Shown here piece by piece: positions 11,700 through 22,145 of a stretch of 64,000 bases of DNA. The first letter of the stretch is position 1, and each line of letters opens with the position of its first letter. Source of the DNA: Nelumbo lutea (Eukaryota > Streptophyta > Magnoliopsida > Proteales > Nelumbonaceae); assembly GCA_022828595.1 (NCBI GenBank), contig JAKGHH010000003.1, positions 54,673,759 to 54,737,758 on the forward strand, given 5' to 3'. The notes below the pieces were generated by a model. The model did not search any database and had not been told where the DNA came from. It worked only from the letters and a program-made list of their open reading frames with translations. A program made the translations under genes and the position numbers.

Positions 11700-12748
11700 A
11701 CCTTCTCCTGATTGGACCCACCATAATCTGATCAATTTTGCAAGTTATTGACATCACACATCAGCCATCATGTGATGCGTGGCTCTAGAATCGGGATACC
11801 ATGTGAGATCAAAATTACAGGAGAGACCTCCATGAAAGGCTACTGGTTCAGATTCATCAACTTGTAGATTAGTGTAATTAAGATCATACTGTTATCAACA
11901 TTTAAATGCCCCATGACCAGGGGTGTTGCATAGCTGACAGGTGATGGTAGAACAACCACGACCTTGGTCTCCATTACTGTTGAACCGTCTATTTAAGCCA
12001 CCACATCCATGACCATGATTCTATTGCTGTGGTGACTGGTTTTTGCCTTTGAAAGAAGATAGATTTGCAAAAGGTGAACCATCCAGTGTGTGAAGATGAT
12101 GTTGTAGCCATGCTTCATGACCAAGTAAAATACCCAAGACAACATCAATTCCAAGTTGCTTCATATCAAATCAGTTGGTAATGTTTGTAACCACCGATTC
12201 ATATTCTAGACCTAGTCCATCTAGAACAAAGAGTATGAGTTCTGTAATGCTAACAGGGTCGGCAATAGCGAATAAATTATCAGATAAACACTTAGCTCTA
12301 TTAATATATTCAGCGATTGATAAGGTTCCTTTCTTTAGACTCTGCAACTGCTACCTCATGAGATGACCAACGTCCTACTACTTCAGAGAAGATCCCTTCT
12401 GTGAGAGTAGAAACAATCCAGCTGAGGACCAATTGGCCCTGTTGAAACCATTTAGCAAAGGCAGGGTTCGGCATTTTGTTGTTGGGATCATTGGGATCAG
12501 TGGCTTCCTTTTGAGGTGCTTTGGTGGTACCATCGACATTGCCCTTGACTTTGTGGGTCTAGAATAATGGAAGCAGTTGTGTCTTCCAAAACTGATAATT
12601 ATCTCCACTCGGTTTGATAAGGAGATTGTGAGTAGTGGTGATCGAAGAAGAAATCATACCACCAGATGAGGATGTATTGGACTAGGAATTCTGGACTGAA
12701 TTGTGAGAGTTTTGGACTAAAGCTGTATGGCTGCGTGTTGGAGGCCAT
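11700..12748 (-). pseudogene. gag of copia A
   Basis: The ATG at 12748 starts a copia gag (MASNTQPYS). Downstream, in shifted frames, the minus strand encodes NYQFWKTQLLPLF and WFQQGQLVLSWIVSTLTEG, which are typical of plant copia gag (the UBN2/retrotran_gag region). The frame is broken repeatedly. A glycine-rich, zinc-knuckle-like stretch is expected near 11900-12000 but only fragments are legible. Confidence 0.75.
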
Positions 12749-12756
12749 GGTATCTG

Positions 12757-12768
12757 GCTCTGATACCA
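12757..12768 (-). other. Primer-binding site of copia A (initiator-Met tRNA type)
   Basis: The minus strand reads TGGTATCAGAGC, the standard plant copia primer site complementary to the 3' end of initiator methionine tRNA. It directly follows the LTR end. Confidence 0.93.
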
Positions 12769-13020
12769 AGTTAAATTAAGTGCTCATAGTAGATTGAGAA
12801 CTGAATGGTTCCATGGTCTCTTGATGAACCGAACGTTATGTATTTATAATAAAATAATCATGGTTGAGCTACAACAAAACAGAAGTGTTTAAGATAAAAT
12901 ACAACACTAAAAGATAAAGAGATAAGAGTTAGAATAAGATTAGGAGACAGAGACGGGAAGTCGGAGAAGAATTAGGAGATTGAAACAGATCTCATCAGAA
13001 CTGCGCTCTAATACTTAACA
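12769..13020 (-). repeat. 5' LTR of copia A
   Basis: The minus-strand LTR starts TGTTAAGTATTAGAG at 13020 and ends next to the primer site. It differs from the left LTR by many substitutions and small indels, so the insertion is old. Confidence 0.88.
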
Positions 13021-13774
13021 AGTAAGCTACGTCAATTGAAACTGATGATCAAAAATAAAAACGGAAAATGGTGCTTGGAAATCAATCAGAAGCAGTACTG
13101 CAGTGCAGAGATCATCTAGGATGCTCTATTCTTCTTGAGAGTCTTTTTCACAATCCGGCATATAAGCTAAAGTCATTTTCTTTGTACAATTTCTTTTCAA
13201 AGGTGAAGTTACATCCGCTTAAGCTATTTTCATGATTATTATTAATAAGGTTTCTCTTCTTTTGGTTTCACAAAAGTTAAAAGAACATGTTTTTGTGTAT
13301 TTATTTGTATTTATGATATAGCAGTTTAAGAAATAAATGAAAACAAAAACGTTCATGTTATAAACCATTCCAAATTTACACTTTGCATTTGTACTTCTTT
13401 GAAATTGAGCCTAAATTATACATTTCGTTTCTCAGAAAAAAAAAATCAAATTGTTTTAAAACCAGACAAATTCTAACACTTTCTTTTATCTTTTAATTTA
13501 TCTTTATATTGAGAAAGGCGTGAGCTATCAAACAGGAACTACGACCATCTTTTCGTAGAAACGATCGATAAACAGTCCGGATTAAGTGATGCACCATTCA
13601 AAGAGCGAGGGATGTCGACATTGTTAATTTTGTTTTTTGTGCTAAGTAGAAGGTACCTTTGCCCTTCTCCACACGCACACAAACAGTCAAACCGAAGTCT
13701 CATATAATTTCAATTAATTAATTTAAATTTATTAGTAACTATTCACTCACTCTCACGTGCACATTATTAATATA

Positions 13775-13805
<31 letters not shown>

Positions 13806-14646
13806 CTGTCAAAATTGGGAAAAAATAGAGTTGAATACAAAAAACGTGGGAATAAAAGTCAAGCACAAAATAATGAGTCAGGCTTTCTCTGGTCATCATT
13901 CTTTAATATCAATACTATTTGACTCTCTGAAAAAAAAAAAATTAAAAGCTGAACTGAAAAGGCCTTTGAGAGCAGCTGCATCTGTATGCGATGGAAGGGT
14001 TGTGATGGAGACAAAAATGGAGCCTCCATGGATACGAAGCAGACTGCTTGTCCAACACTTGTGTGGTCATGCCGACATATGCATGCACCAAAGATATGTG
14101 TGGACCTTTTACCAGCAGATGTCTTATCATTTGTTCTTGGATAATGAATGTTGAAAATTGGGTTCAAATTCAAAATGGGTTCCTTCTTTTTCTTTTTTTC
14201 ACTGCGTTCATTATGAAGAGGGCTCACAAGCATCGCCATTGTTGAATTTTTTTGGGTATAGAATCACCTTTATTGAATTAAATCAACCAAAGAATTGATG
14301 TGTTTAGTAACAATTTAATCACACAGAACTTATGTTATTCATTGGAGAAATACTTCAGTAGTTTGGTCTAGAATGGGTTCCATTTCGGTCCAGGACAAAG
14401 CAACCGGCCAAATACGACAGCATTCCACTTCTAGGAACAAGCTTGTGGCAGTGGGAGACACACACACAAGAGCCAATGTTTGTATCACAACTTATCTATT
14501 AGATGAGGATGCAGAAATCATGACTCAAAGTATCATATGCATGAAAATAAAATGCAAAAAAGTTTCATTTTGCACGTTATATGTAATTATATATATAAAA
14601 AATTTAAAGCATGTTAAGAGGGGTTCTGAAGTTTAAAGATAGAGAT
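13021..14646. other. Intergenic DNA with an (AT)n tract
   Basis: No gene is recognised. A TA dinucleotide run lies at about 13776-13804. The 126-codon minus ORF at 13859-14239 and 107-codon plus ORF at 13831-14154 overlap each other and lack domains, so both are probably chance. The phrase TTGTACTTCTTTGAAATTGAGCCTAA near 13390 resembles the right end of the Tourist family seen at 39093 and 44533, without a left partner. Confidence 0.5.
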
Positions 14647-14934
14647 CATGGTTTTCAAAATCAGACTGGACCGGACGGTAGGACCGAAAAAATTGGGAAC
14701 CAATCAGGTGATCAGTTTTGGTTTTCTCTAAAACCGGATTTTTATCAAAAAATGTTGATTTGGTCAATAAATCGTTGATTCAGGCGGTTAAACTATTCGA
14801 ACCGTTCCACGATTTTGACCAATTTTCAATTTTTTTGTCAGAACAGACTATTCGTTTGATTTGAAGTCAGACTGTTCGACCCAGGAACTAGACCCCTGAC
14901 CGGTTTGTTGTCTGGATCAGTTTTAAAAACCTTG
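14647..14934. mobile_element. 288-bp hAT-like MITE, copy 1
   Basis: Ends are inverted: CATGGTTTTCAAAATCAGAC at the left, and CAAGGTTTTTAAAACTGATC when the right end is read inward. Flanks are ATAGAGAT and ATAGAGAC (7 of 8); a one-base shift gives a perfect GATAGAGA pair at 14638-14645 and 14934-14941. The interior is full of AACCGG, GGTCAATAAA and TTTTGTCAGAACG phrases shared with 19866-20153, which is the same length. Confidence 0.8.
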
Positions 14935-15880
14935 ATAGAGACACCCTCAACTGTCTGCAAACAGTGTTTCAGTGGATTCAAAAACCAATACATAGGATAC
15001 ACAGGGATATGTTGCAATATTTTTGAACCTTAATAGAAAGAAACCATTGCAGTGCTTTATGAATGATGAATTTCACCTTTTTCATCTTAAAAAAAAAAAG
15101 AAAGTGTATTTCTATATCTGTATCAGAGAAGTTGTATTGTAAATTAGGTTGAAAGTTCACTTTGCAAAATTTAAAAATGACTTAACTAGGTTTATCAATT
15201 TTATCAATTGATAGAAAAAGAAATTGTATTTGTCACTTTTAGGTGATGAACTTATGCTTTGAAGTTCAAATGTAAACTTAAATGAATTGTCCCATTCGAC
15301 CTGGTTTCCAAACATGCCTTGTAACCATTTAGCTTTGTTTAATCATATTGTCATGCTATCAGAAATGACTTGATTAAGACCCAGAAGCATTTCTTAGAGC
15401 AGGTGCACTAGTGAAAAACCCAAGAGAAAATTAGAATCGGCTTAAAGCTTGAGAATGACAAATCCAATATGGAGTCGTGTTGAATTAGGATTGGTTCGCA
15501 GGCTAAATATATATAAGGTTGAGGTTTTAACAGGCTAGGGTTGACTTCAACCCATCTTGCAGAGAGTTTATTATATGTGGCAAATCTACCAATCAATCAA
15601 TCCCTCTTTTCTATGCAAGTGTCCCCACCTTATATTAATGAAACAAGTTTCAGCCCAAAATGACTGCTGTGTTCAAAACTAACCAACTCTCTTTTTAGGA
15701 GTTTAGATCTGCTGCTCACATATACAGCTATAAATGTATCAGGTCTATCTGATGGAACCAAATCGACCAAATTGATTATGTTGGTTATATGAGATGATTT
15801 TGGTTAAATGAACTTTAACAGTTTACTATTTACAATCTTCTTTTTTATTAAAGTTATATTATCAAAAATAAAGTTTCAAG
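14935..15880. other. Intergenic DNA, nothing recognised
   Basis: AT-rich sequence with no supported coding region. Short ORFs at 14978-15160 and 15408-15596 (minus) have no domain. Confidence 0.5.
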
Positions 15881-15909
15881 CAGTAGCGGAGTTAGAAATT
15901 TTATCATGC

Positions 15910-16087
15910 GAGATCAAATCAGTCTTTCATAAAATTGCCTCCCACAACATTTCACAGCATATTCCTGTCATATATTGGGAATAACTCCCAATGATAATAT
16001 CAGAAATGATGATGTTATCATCAAGAGATATTCCCAATATAGGGAAAGGATGTGCTATGGGATGTTGTGGGGGGCTGATTTGAAGTC
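15910..16087. mobile_element. Mutator-type foldback MITE, nested
   Basis: Two long arms face each other: CCCACAACATTTCACAGCAT with ATTGGGAATAACTCCCAATG on the left, and ATTCCCAATATAGGG with GATGTGCTATGGGATGTTGT on the right. Outer termini are GAGATCAAATCAG and CTGATTTGAAGTC. Flanking 9-mers (TTATCATGC/GTAGAGTGC) match at only 5 of 9, so the family assignment rests on the arms shared with 39519-39673 and 41219-41573. Confidence 0.7.
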
Positions 16088-16176
16088 GTAGAGTGCAAAA
16101 CCTTATATTTTGTATTATTTTGAATATATCTGCACTGTACATTTTTGTATTTATATTCTTTCCAAACTGAGCCTAA
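16088..16176. mobile_element. Truncated Tourist-type (PIF/Harbinger) MITE
   Basis: The run from GAGTGCAAAACCTTATATTT to CTTTCCAAACTGAGCC followed by TAA matches, in the reverse orientation, most of the Tourist copy at 44533-44658. The first 35 bp or so of that copy are missing here, next to the end of the foldback element. Confidence 0.65.
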
Positions 16177-16197
16177 GGGAGCCAAGTTATATAAGTA

Positions 16198-16236
16198 GTT
16201 ATAATGAGCGTTCTCATTATAACCGGTTATAATGAG
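16198..16236. repeat. Triple inverted-repeat unit with a perfect 24-bp palindrome
   Basis: CTCATTATAACC at 16213-16224 is followed at once by its exact reverse complement to 16236. A third arm, GTTATAATGAG, lies at 16198-16208, so the segment can form two alternative hairpins. It lies in the interior of the hAT-type element. Confidence 0.9.
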
Positions 16237-16530
16237 AGTAAATTTTTAAAAATCCATATGGTGAGTGTCATCATATTTTCAAGTGATTTCCAATTAAAAA
16301 AGACCAGAAGGTTAGGGGATGTGTTCAAATGACATGCCAATAAAATAGAGGACAGTTTTATCATAAAAAAACATTCGTCCAAAGTGTATCCTATACAAAG
16401 GATAGTAATTGTAAGTTTTAACTAACATTTTAAAAAAAATGGGATGGGTGGGGTGGGGGTGGGGGTGGGGGGGGGACCCATCTTATAACGTGGCTCTGCC
16501 ACTAGTTTCAAATTGCTAAGTAATTATAAA

Positions 16531-16560
16531 CTAGCAGAGGAGCCCTGTTTTGCAGGGCAA
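16531..16560 (-). mobile_element. Helitron-like 3' terminus
   Basis: On the minus strand a hairpin with 6-bp arms, GCCCTG and CAGGGC around a CAAAA loop (16542-16558), is followed 7 bases later by CTAG at 16534-16531, and then by T. Subterminal hairpin, CTRR end and following T are the three Helitron 3' features. I could not find the matching TC start to the right, so only the end is called. The sequence inward of CTAG resembles 5449 (CTAGCA...). Confidence 0.55.
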
Positions 16561-16769
16561 CATTGTTATTTGCTATATTAAAAAAGATAATGGTTTTTAA
16601 TAAGGAACTTGCAATTATAAGTATCTAAGTCTTGAAACTCACATAAAGACTTAAAAGAGATTATCATGTGTTGGTTTTTTCAATATATTTCAGCAAAGCA
16701 TCTCATATAAAAGAATTAATACGATCATACAGTGATAATTCTAAGTTTTACTTCATAGTTGTCCTATGT
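16561..16769. other. Short unassigned spacer
   Basis: AT-rich; probably the interior of the Helitron-like element whose 3' end is at 16531. Confidence 0.3.
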
Positions 16770-18560
16770 TTTACATCGAGAACTCTCAGTTGACCCGGAC
16801 AGTAGGACCTTTCGACTCGAGAACTATCCAGGTAATCAGTTCTGTTTTACCCCAAACCCAGTTTCTGGCAAAAAATTGTTGAATCAGTCAATGACCCATT
16901 GACTCGGGCAGTCAACCCATTCAATGGTTTTTGGCCATTTTTATTTTTTAATTATTTTTTAATTTTTTAATTTCTGGGACATTTTTTCTAGATGTCAATA
17001 ATTAGACGAAATAACTTTGTAGTCATAGTCATGGGCAGGGTAGACATTGCAAGGGATTCCAAAACCTTGAAAGATGAATCCAAAGTGACCTTAAACACAA
17101 AAAAATTTGGCAATAAATCCACCAAACTGGAAAACCAAAAGAAAAAAAAATCAAAACATTGAGTTCAAAGTTCCGCTTTGAAACGGAGCTAAACATACAT
17201 GCAATCAAAGAAAGAGATAAAGCAAATTGTCTTGTAAGAAAAAAAAGAAAAAAAAAACGTTACAAAAGAAAACCCAAAGAAAAAACAAAAGGGAAGAAAT
17301 AAATTGGTGGTAAACCCTAGACTATTTTGGAGGATCTTGAAGAAGAAGACCAAATACAAAAAAGAAAAAACAAAAACAAAAACAAAAGCAGAAAATGAAA
17401 AAAAAAGGAACATATCGCACACGCTCGAATAAAGCCAACAGTAGAAGAAACCTTTGAATAGTGAAAATCCAAAAGAACAAAAAACCATGGTTTTCAAACC
17501 ATTGTTGGCCTAGATGGACGGACATTTCGGCCGGGGAACCGTCCAAGCAACCGATTCCATTTTACTCCAATCCCAGTCCTTGGCCAAAAATCGTTGAATC
17601 AATCAACAACCCATTAACTCGGGCAGTCAAATTGTCTACCCGTTGACCCATTCAATGGTTTCTAACCATTTTTTTTATTTTTTATTTGGGAACCGTTCAG
17701 GCAACCGGTTCCGTTTTATCCCAATCCTAGTCCCTAGACAAAAACCATTGAATCGGTCAATGACCTATTGACCCAGGCAGTCAAACCGTCAACCCGTTGA
17801 CTCGTTCAATGGTTTTTGGCCATTATTTTTATTTATTTTTTAATTTTTGTTGTCAGAACGGGCCATTCATTCGAACCGGATAGTCGAATCGTCAACTCAA
17901 AAATCGGTGGCCAGAATGGTTCTATTTTTGGGTCGTATGAGTCACACGCTCGAATGACATAACACGTATGATACTGCTTAATCGACCTCATACACTCAAT
18001 TTTTGCCGGTAATTTTTGTTGTCAAAACAGGCCGTCCATCGAACCGGACGGTCAAACCACCATTTTTTTTTATTTTTTTAATTGGTAACCGTCTAGGAAA
18101 TCGATTCTATTTTACCCCAATCCTGGTCCCTGGCCAAAAACTATTGAATTAGTTAAAGACCCATTGACCTGAGCGATCAAACCGTCAACCCTTTCAATGT
18201 TTTTTGGCCGTTTTTATTTTTTTAATTTTTGTTGTCAGAACGGTTCATCTGTCCATTCAAACCAGATGGTCGAACTGTCGACCCAAAAATCAGTGGCCAG
18301 AACGGTTCCGTTTTCGGGTCGTATGAGTCACGCACTCGAATGACATAACACGTATGATACTGCTTAATGGACCTCACACACTCAATTTTTTTCCCTGTAA
18401 TTTTTGTTGTTAAAATGGGTCATCTGTTCAAACTGGATAGTCGAACTGTCAACTCAAAAACTGATGGCTAGAACGGTTTCATAATTTTTTGCTTGTAAAT
18501 TTTGTTGTTAGAATGGGCCATTCGTTCTAACTAGATGGTTGAACCATCGAATCTAGTTAC
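16770..18560. repeat. Diverged tandem array of AACCGG/GTCAACCC-rich units
   Basis: A unit of about 390 bp recurs. GGTCGTATGAGTCAC occurs at 17931 and 18317 (386 bp apart), and the GGGAACCGTTCAGGCAACCG block near 17684 recurs near 18083. Partial units lie at 16780-16980 and 17480-17680. Repeated phrases include CCATTGACCCGGGCAGTCAA and ATTCAATGGTTTTTGGCC. The vocabulary matches the 288-bp MITEs at 14647 and 19866, and 17486 starts like them (CATGGTTTTCAAACC), but no matching right end was found. A block at 17100-17480 is A-rich and gives only low-complexity ORFs. Confidence 0.7.
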
Positions 18561-18708
18561 CTCAATTATATATAAAAGATGTCAAATATAGTCAAGTTTA
18601 TTCACATCAAATCCAGTTACCTCAATTAATTGATTTGGTTATGGGTCTATTTTATATAGTTAAGATCATTTAAGACTAGTTCACCCTAATTCAAACTGAC
18701 CACAACAT

Positions 18709-19222
18709 TAGGATCATTTATGAGCTGTTCGAGTTGAGCTCGAGCCTAATATATAGGCTCATTTGCTAATCAAGCCAAGCTCGAGCCCAAAAAAGCTTAG
18801 CTCATGATGCTCATGAGCTTAGTCGAGCTTATATATATATATATTAGCTCATGAGGCTCGTAAGCTTAGTCGAGCTTATATATATATATATATATATATA
18901 TGTACAATAATAATAAATATAAAAAATATATGTAATAAAAAATATTATATATATAATATTTTTATTTTTTATATATAATAATAACTATTTTTAATAATTC
19001 TTAATTTTTTATATGACAAATAAAAAATAATTTTTATATGTATATTTTTTTAATAAATTGTTTGGCTCACAATTGAGCTCAAGTAGAGCCGAGCTCGAGC
19101 TTTCAAGCTTTTGACTCAAGCCGAATTCGAGCTCAAGTCTCTAGCTTGAACCTGATGTTTTAGTGGAGAGCCGAGCTTGAATAGTGAAATATTTGGCTCG
19201 CCTCGACTCAAATCCACCCTTA
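18709..19222. mobile_element. hAT-type MITE, 514 bp
   Basis: The left end is TAGGATCATTTATGAGC; the right end read inward is TAAGGGTGGATTTGAG. Flanking octamers are CACAACAT (18701-18708) and CACAACAC (19223-19230), 7 of 8 identical. The interior holds GAGCTCGAGC motifs in both orientations around an AT-rich core, a common layout in plant hAT MITEs. Confidence 0.85.
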
Positions 19223-19253
19223 CACAACACATTGTTGGCCATGCTCACCCAGC

Positions 19254-19741
19254 TAGGGGTGTCAACGGTATTTGAAAATCTGATTTTGAATTCGAGATTC
19301 AACATAATCAATTCGAATTTGGATAATTCAAATATTTAATCAATCAAATTTGGATATCCTCTTCAATTGAATAGTTAATCGGATTCAAATTGGATATGAT
19401 ATGATTTGATTCGATAAATGTCCAAATTTGACTAATTATTTAAGTCTTATATATAATATATAAAATATTTAAATGTTTTTTATAATATATATAATAATTA
19501 AATTATATAAATAATTTATATATTTATATACTTTATATAAATAAAATATTTATTTTATAGATTTATTAATTACTTAAAATAATTAATTAGTTCAATTCAA
19601 ATCGAATGAAATATTTGAATATTTAATCGAATTTGAATTCCAATATTAATTTTCAATATCCATCGTATATCAAATATTTTAATTGGATTCAAATTTGGAT
19701 ATTACTTGATCCAACTCAAATTCGATCCATTTACACCCCTA
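19254..19741. mobile_element. hAT-type MITE of the TAGGGGTG family, 488 bp
   Basis: The left end is TAGGGGTGTCAACGG; the right end read inward is TAGGGGTGTAAATGG. Flanks are CACCCAGC (19246-19253) and CACCCAGT (19742-19749), 7 of 8 identical. The interior repeats AATTCGAATTTGGAT in both orientations. It begins 31 bp after the previous hAT element. Confidence 0.88.
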
Positions 19742-19865
19742 CACCCAGTTGTAGGCCGGGAATATCAGTGATGTAAAATATACTGATGTTCATGATAATG
19801 TACAGTTGGATGGATGCGGCCAGCAATGTATTGTGATTAGCAGATTGAACTCATAGTTGCACACT

Positions 19866-20153
19866 CATGGTTTCAAAACCGGATTGAATCGGATGGTCGG
19901 ACTGGAAAAAACCGGGAACCGGTTAGGTAACTAGTTCCATTTTTCCCAAAAATCGGATTCCCCCCAAAATCGTTGATTTTGGTCAATAAACCGCTGAACC
20001 GGGTGATTAACCGTTTGAATAATTTTGACTGTTTTTTGTTTCTTTTATTTTTTGTCAGAACGGGCTGAGCATTCGGTTCGAACGGTCGGACCATTCAACT
20101 CGGTAACCGGACCCCTGACTGGTTCGGTCACCGGGTCGGTTTTAAAAGCCATG
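19866..20153. mobile_element. 288-bp hAT-like MITE, copy 2
   Basis: The left end is CATGGTTTCAAAACCGG; the right end read inward is CATGGCTTTTAAAACCG. Perfect octamers TGCACACT flank it (19858-19865 and 20154-20161). It shares length and interior order with 14647-14934, including GGTCAATAAACCGCTGAACC against GGTCAATAAATCGTTGATTC. Confidence 0.9.
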
Positions 20154-20161
20154 TGCACACT

Positions 20162-22021
20162 ACCCACAAAACAACAAGACACTAGCTGCACATGCACAAG
20201 CATGGATATGCGCTTCGTCGCGACCATAAAAATAGAAAAATCTGGCTCAGTCATTTGTTCTGAACTTTCAACAGAGAGAATAAAGAAGGTCTCGACTTTC
20301 GACCATGGCAAGCTTCAGACGTAATTTCAAAACGCGGCGATCTGGGACTGAATCTACAGTCTAGGTATACCCAGTAAGCTGGCTATATACAACAGGGATC
20401 AAGCTAATTCTGATTATTCAAAGACACCAAATTTGACTAATAATTTCTACTAATTAAGTACGTTCTTAACAAAAGTTGCAAAGAATTCATAAACATATAA
20501 GGGATTTTTCTTATTATTATTTGTTCATTTTTTTCAGTATTTCATACTGACCGCTTCATATCTGAAAAATTAAAGTTTAACTGGTTCGCAATGGCTCATC
20601 CCAAAAAAGGTATAGACGCATCACCAAACCCTACAACCTTTATTGGTTGAATCATTCAATTCTTTTCCTTCAGTCAAAAGCTTTAACTAGTCATGATCGT
20701 TTAGACATCTATTTGCATTGCCTCCATTAAGGTCAACTGTGACATTGCAATCCAACCTTCTTCACTTTAATATATGTTCACTTGAACTGTTCAATGGATT
20801 CAAACTGGAATTAATACTTTACCTTTCTGCATATAATTGAATTTGTCGTTCCAATTAATCTTATCTTCTTAGCTTTTTTACCTGCCTACTGAGCTCAGAG
20901 CATTACGCCATAGCTGGGTTCTAACCTGTAACTGGTAGTTGCATGAGAGATTAAATATTGATGAAAACTAAATGATTATTAATTGGTTTTAGCCAAAATT
21001 TTCAAGTGTTCCCAAGTAACAAATCCAAAGGAGATCAAGTAGTAGTGTCTTGTTTGTCATTTTCCCTTTCTTTATAAGGCAAGAAGCAGGTGATGATGCT
21101 GAAGTGAAACCCAATTAGAACAAATAGTAATTAATGGAAACTAGTAAGTAGTCTTAATAGACGGAGATCCTTCCCTTCTCAATCCTTCAGGCTAAAAATA
21201 CAATTACAGGTTGCCAAATCATTTTCAAATTAAGACGTTTATTGCATGAGTGGATATAGAGTGTGCCACATCTACGTCTCTGTCAATAATATAGAACAGC
21301 TAGGTGGCAAACTATAGAATAAGATTGTTTGACCAAAGTTGTTATTTTTTATTTTTTATTTTTTTTTTCATTTTCATAGAGCCAAAGTCAGTTGGGTTTG
21401 ACGATCACAATACTATAAATCATTATTGCTCTGACTTGATCAAAGTAGTGCAACAATATGCTTGGCTTATATCTTTTTTTTTTTTTTCTCTTCATAAGCG
21501 TCTTTCTTTGACCCTCTCCCCCCTTCTCTTTCCTAGCTATGGAGACAATTTTATATGTATGAAAGTGAACTCTTTTCCTTTGCTTTTTCGTTTTCCTATT
21601 CTCATCTCTCATCTCATCTCTCTCTCTCTCTCTTTCATCTATCTATATCATTCTCTCACTCCCTGCCCAGCGCCATCTCAGAATGCTTGAATTTAAACCA
21701 CCCGAAAGTTTTCATGTGAACGTAGGAAAGATGTGACCTATATATCATCGCTAGCTAATCTTTCATTTGTTTTTTACCCAAAAAAACCCTAAATTTGTTA
21801 TCCCTTAGGTGAGGAAGGGGCCCTCATCTTCGTTGTTTTCTGTCAAAGCTGAAAAAAAGATGGTTAAAGAAAAATTGATCTCTAATGCCCCATACTTATT
21901 TTATAAACAATTATTGAATAAAGTGATGAGGGACCCCCATTTCGTAGAACTTGCGACCTTGCCTCTTTGAAATGGCAAGCTGCTCCTGGACCTTGCACGT
22001 TTTGGTTTTAGGGTCTGGTAG
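20162..22021. other. Intergenic DNA upstream of the MYB gene
   Basis: No gene is supported. The 128-codon ORF at 21304-21690 is pyrimidine-rich low-complexity DNA. The last kilobase before the MYB TATA box is the likely promoter, but I do not claim specific response elements. Confidence 0.5.
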
Positions 22022-22029
22022 TATAAATA
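22022..22029 (+). promoter_or_regulatory. TATA box of the MYB gene
   Basis: TATAAATA lies 117 bp upstream of the start codon. A transcript start near 22055 would give a leader of about 90 nt that contains a (GA)n tract at 22073-22092. Confidence 0.7.
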
Positions 22030-22145
22030 CACTCGTGGGCTTCAAGACTTCTGAGCTCTCTGAGGCCTCATTGAGAGAGAGAGAGAGAGAGACAGGTAGA
22101 TAAGAACCACAAGAGGTTAAAGGGTGTCTCAGTCTGAGATCAAAG

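Larger units (their letters stand above)
8458..13020 (-). mobile_element. Ty1/copia retrotransposon (copia A), full length but decayed
   Basis: Two related LTRs of about 245 bp (8458-8700 and 12769-13020) bound a minus-strand gag-pol. A methionine-initiator primer site sits next to the right LTR. Gag, integrase and reverse transcriptase/RNase H follow in copia order. Multiple frame breaks make it nonautonomous. Flanks offer only an ambiguous AAGT as target duplication. A 122-bp hAT-type MITE sits inside at 11192-11313. Confidence 0.9.
15881..16504. mobile_element. hAT-type MITE of the CAGTGGCGGAG family, with nested insertions
   Basis: The left end is CAGTAGCGGAGTTAGAA; the right end read inward is TAGTGGCAGAGCCACG. 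Flanking octamers are GTTTCAAG (15873-15880) and GTTTCAAA (16505-16512), 7 of 8 identical, which fits hAT. A G-rich tract (16440-16477) sits just inside the right end, as in the relative at 31120-31284. A Mutator-type foldback and a Tourist remnant lie within. Confidence 0.8.

Noticed and set aside
13859..14239. 126-codon ORF on the minus strand
   Set aside because: It overlaps another ORF on the opposite strand, has no recognisable motif and includes low-complexity Lys/Phe runs.
17189..17546. Phe-rich minus ORFs of 102 and 74 codons
   Set aside because: They come from an A-rich tract in the repeat array.
21304..21690. 128-codon ORF upstream of the MYB gene
   Set aside because: Pyrimidine-rich low-complexity sequence (FFFIFFFIFI), with no domain and inside the likely promoter.
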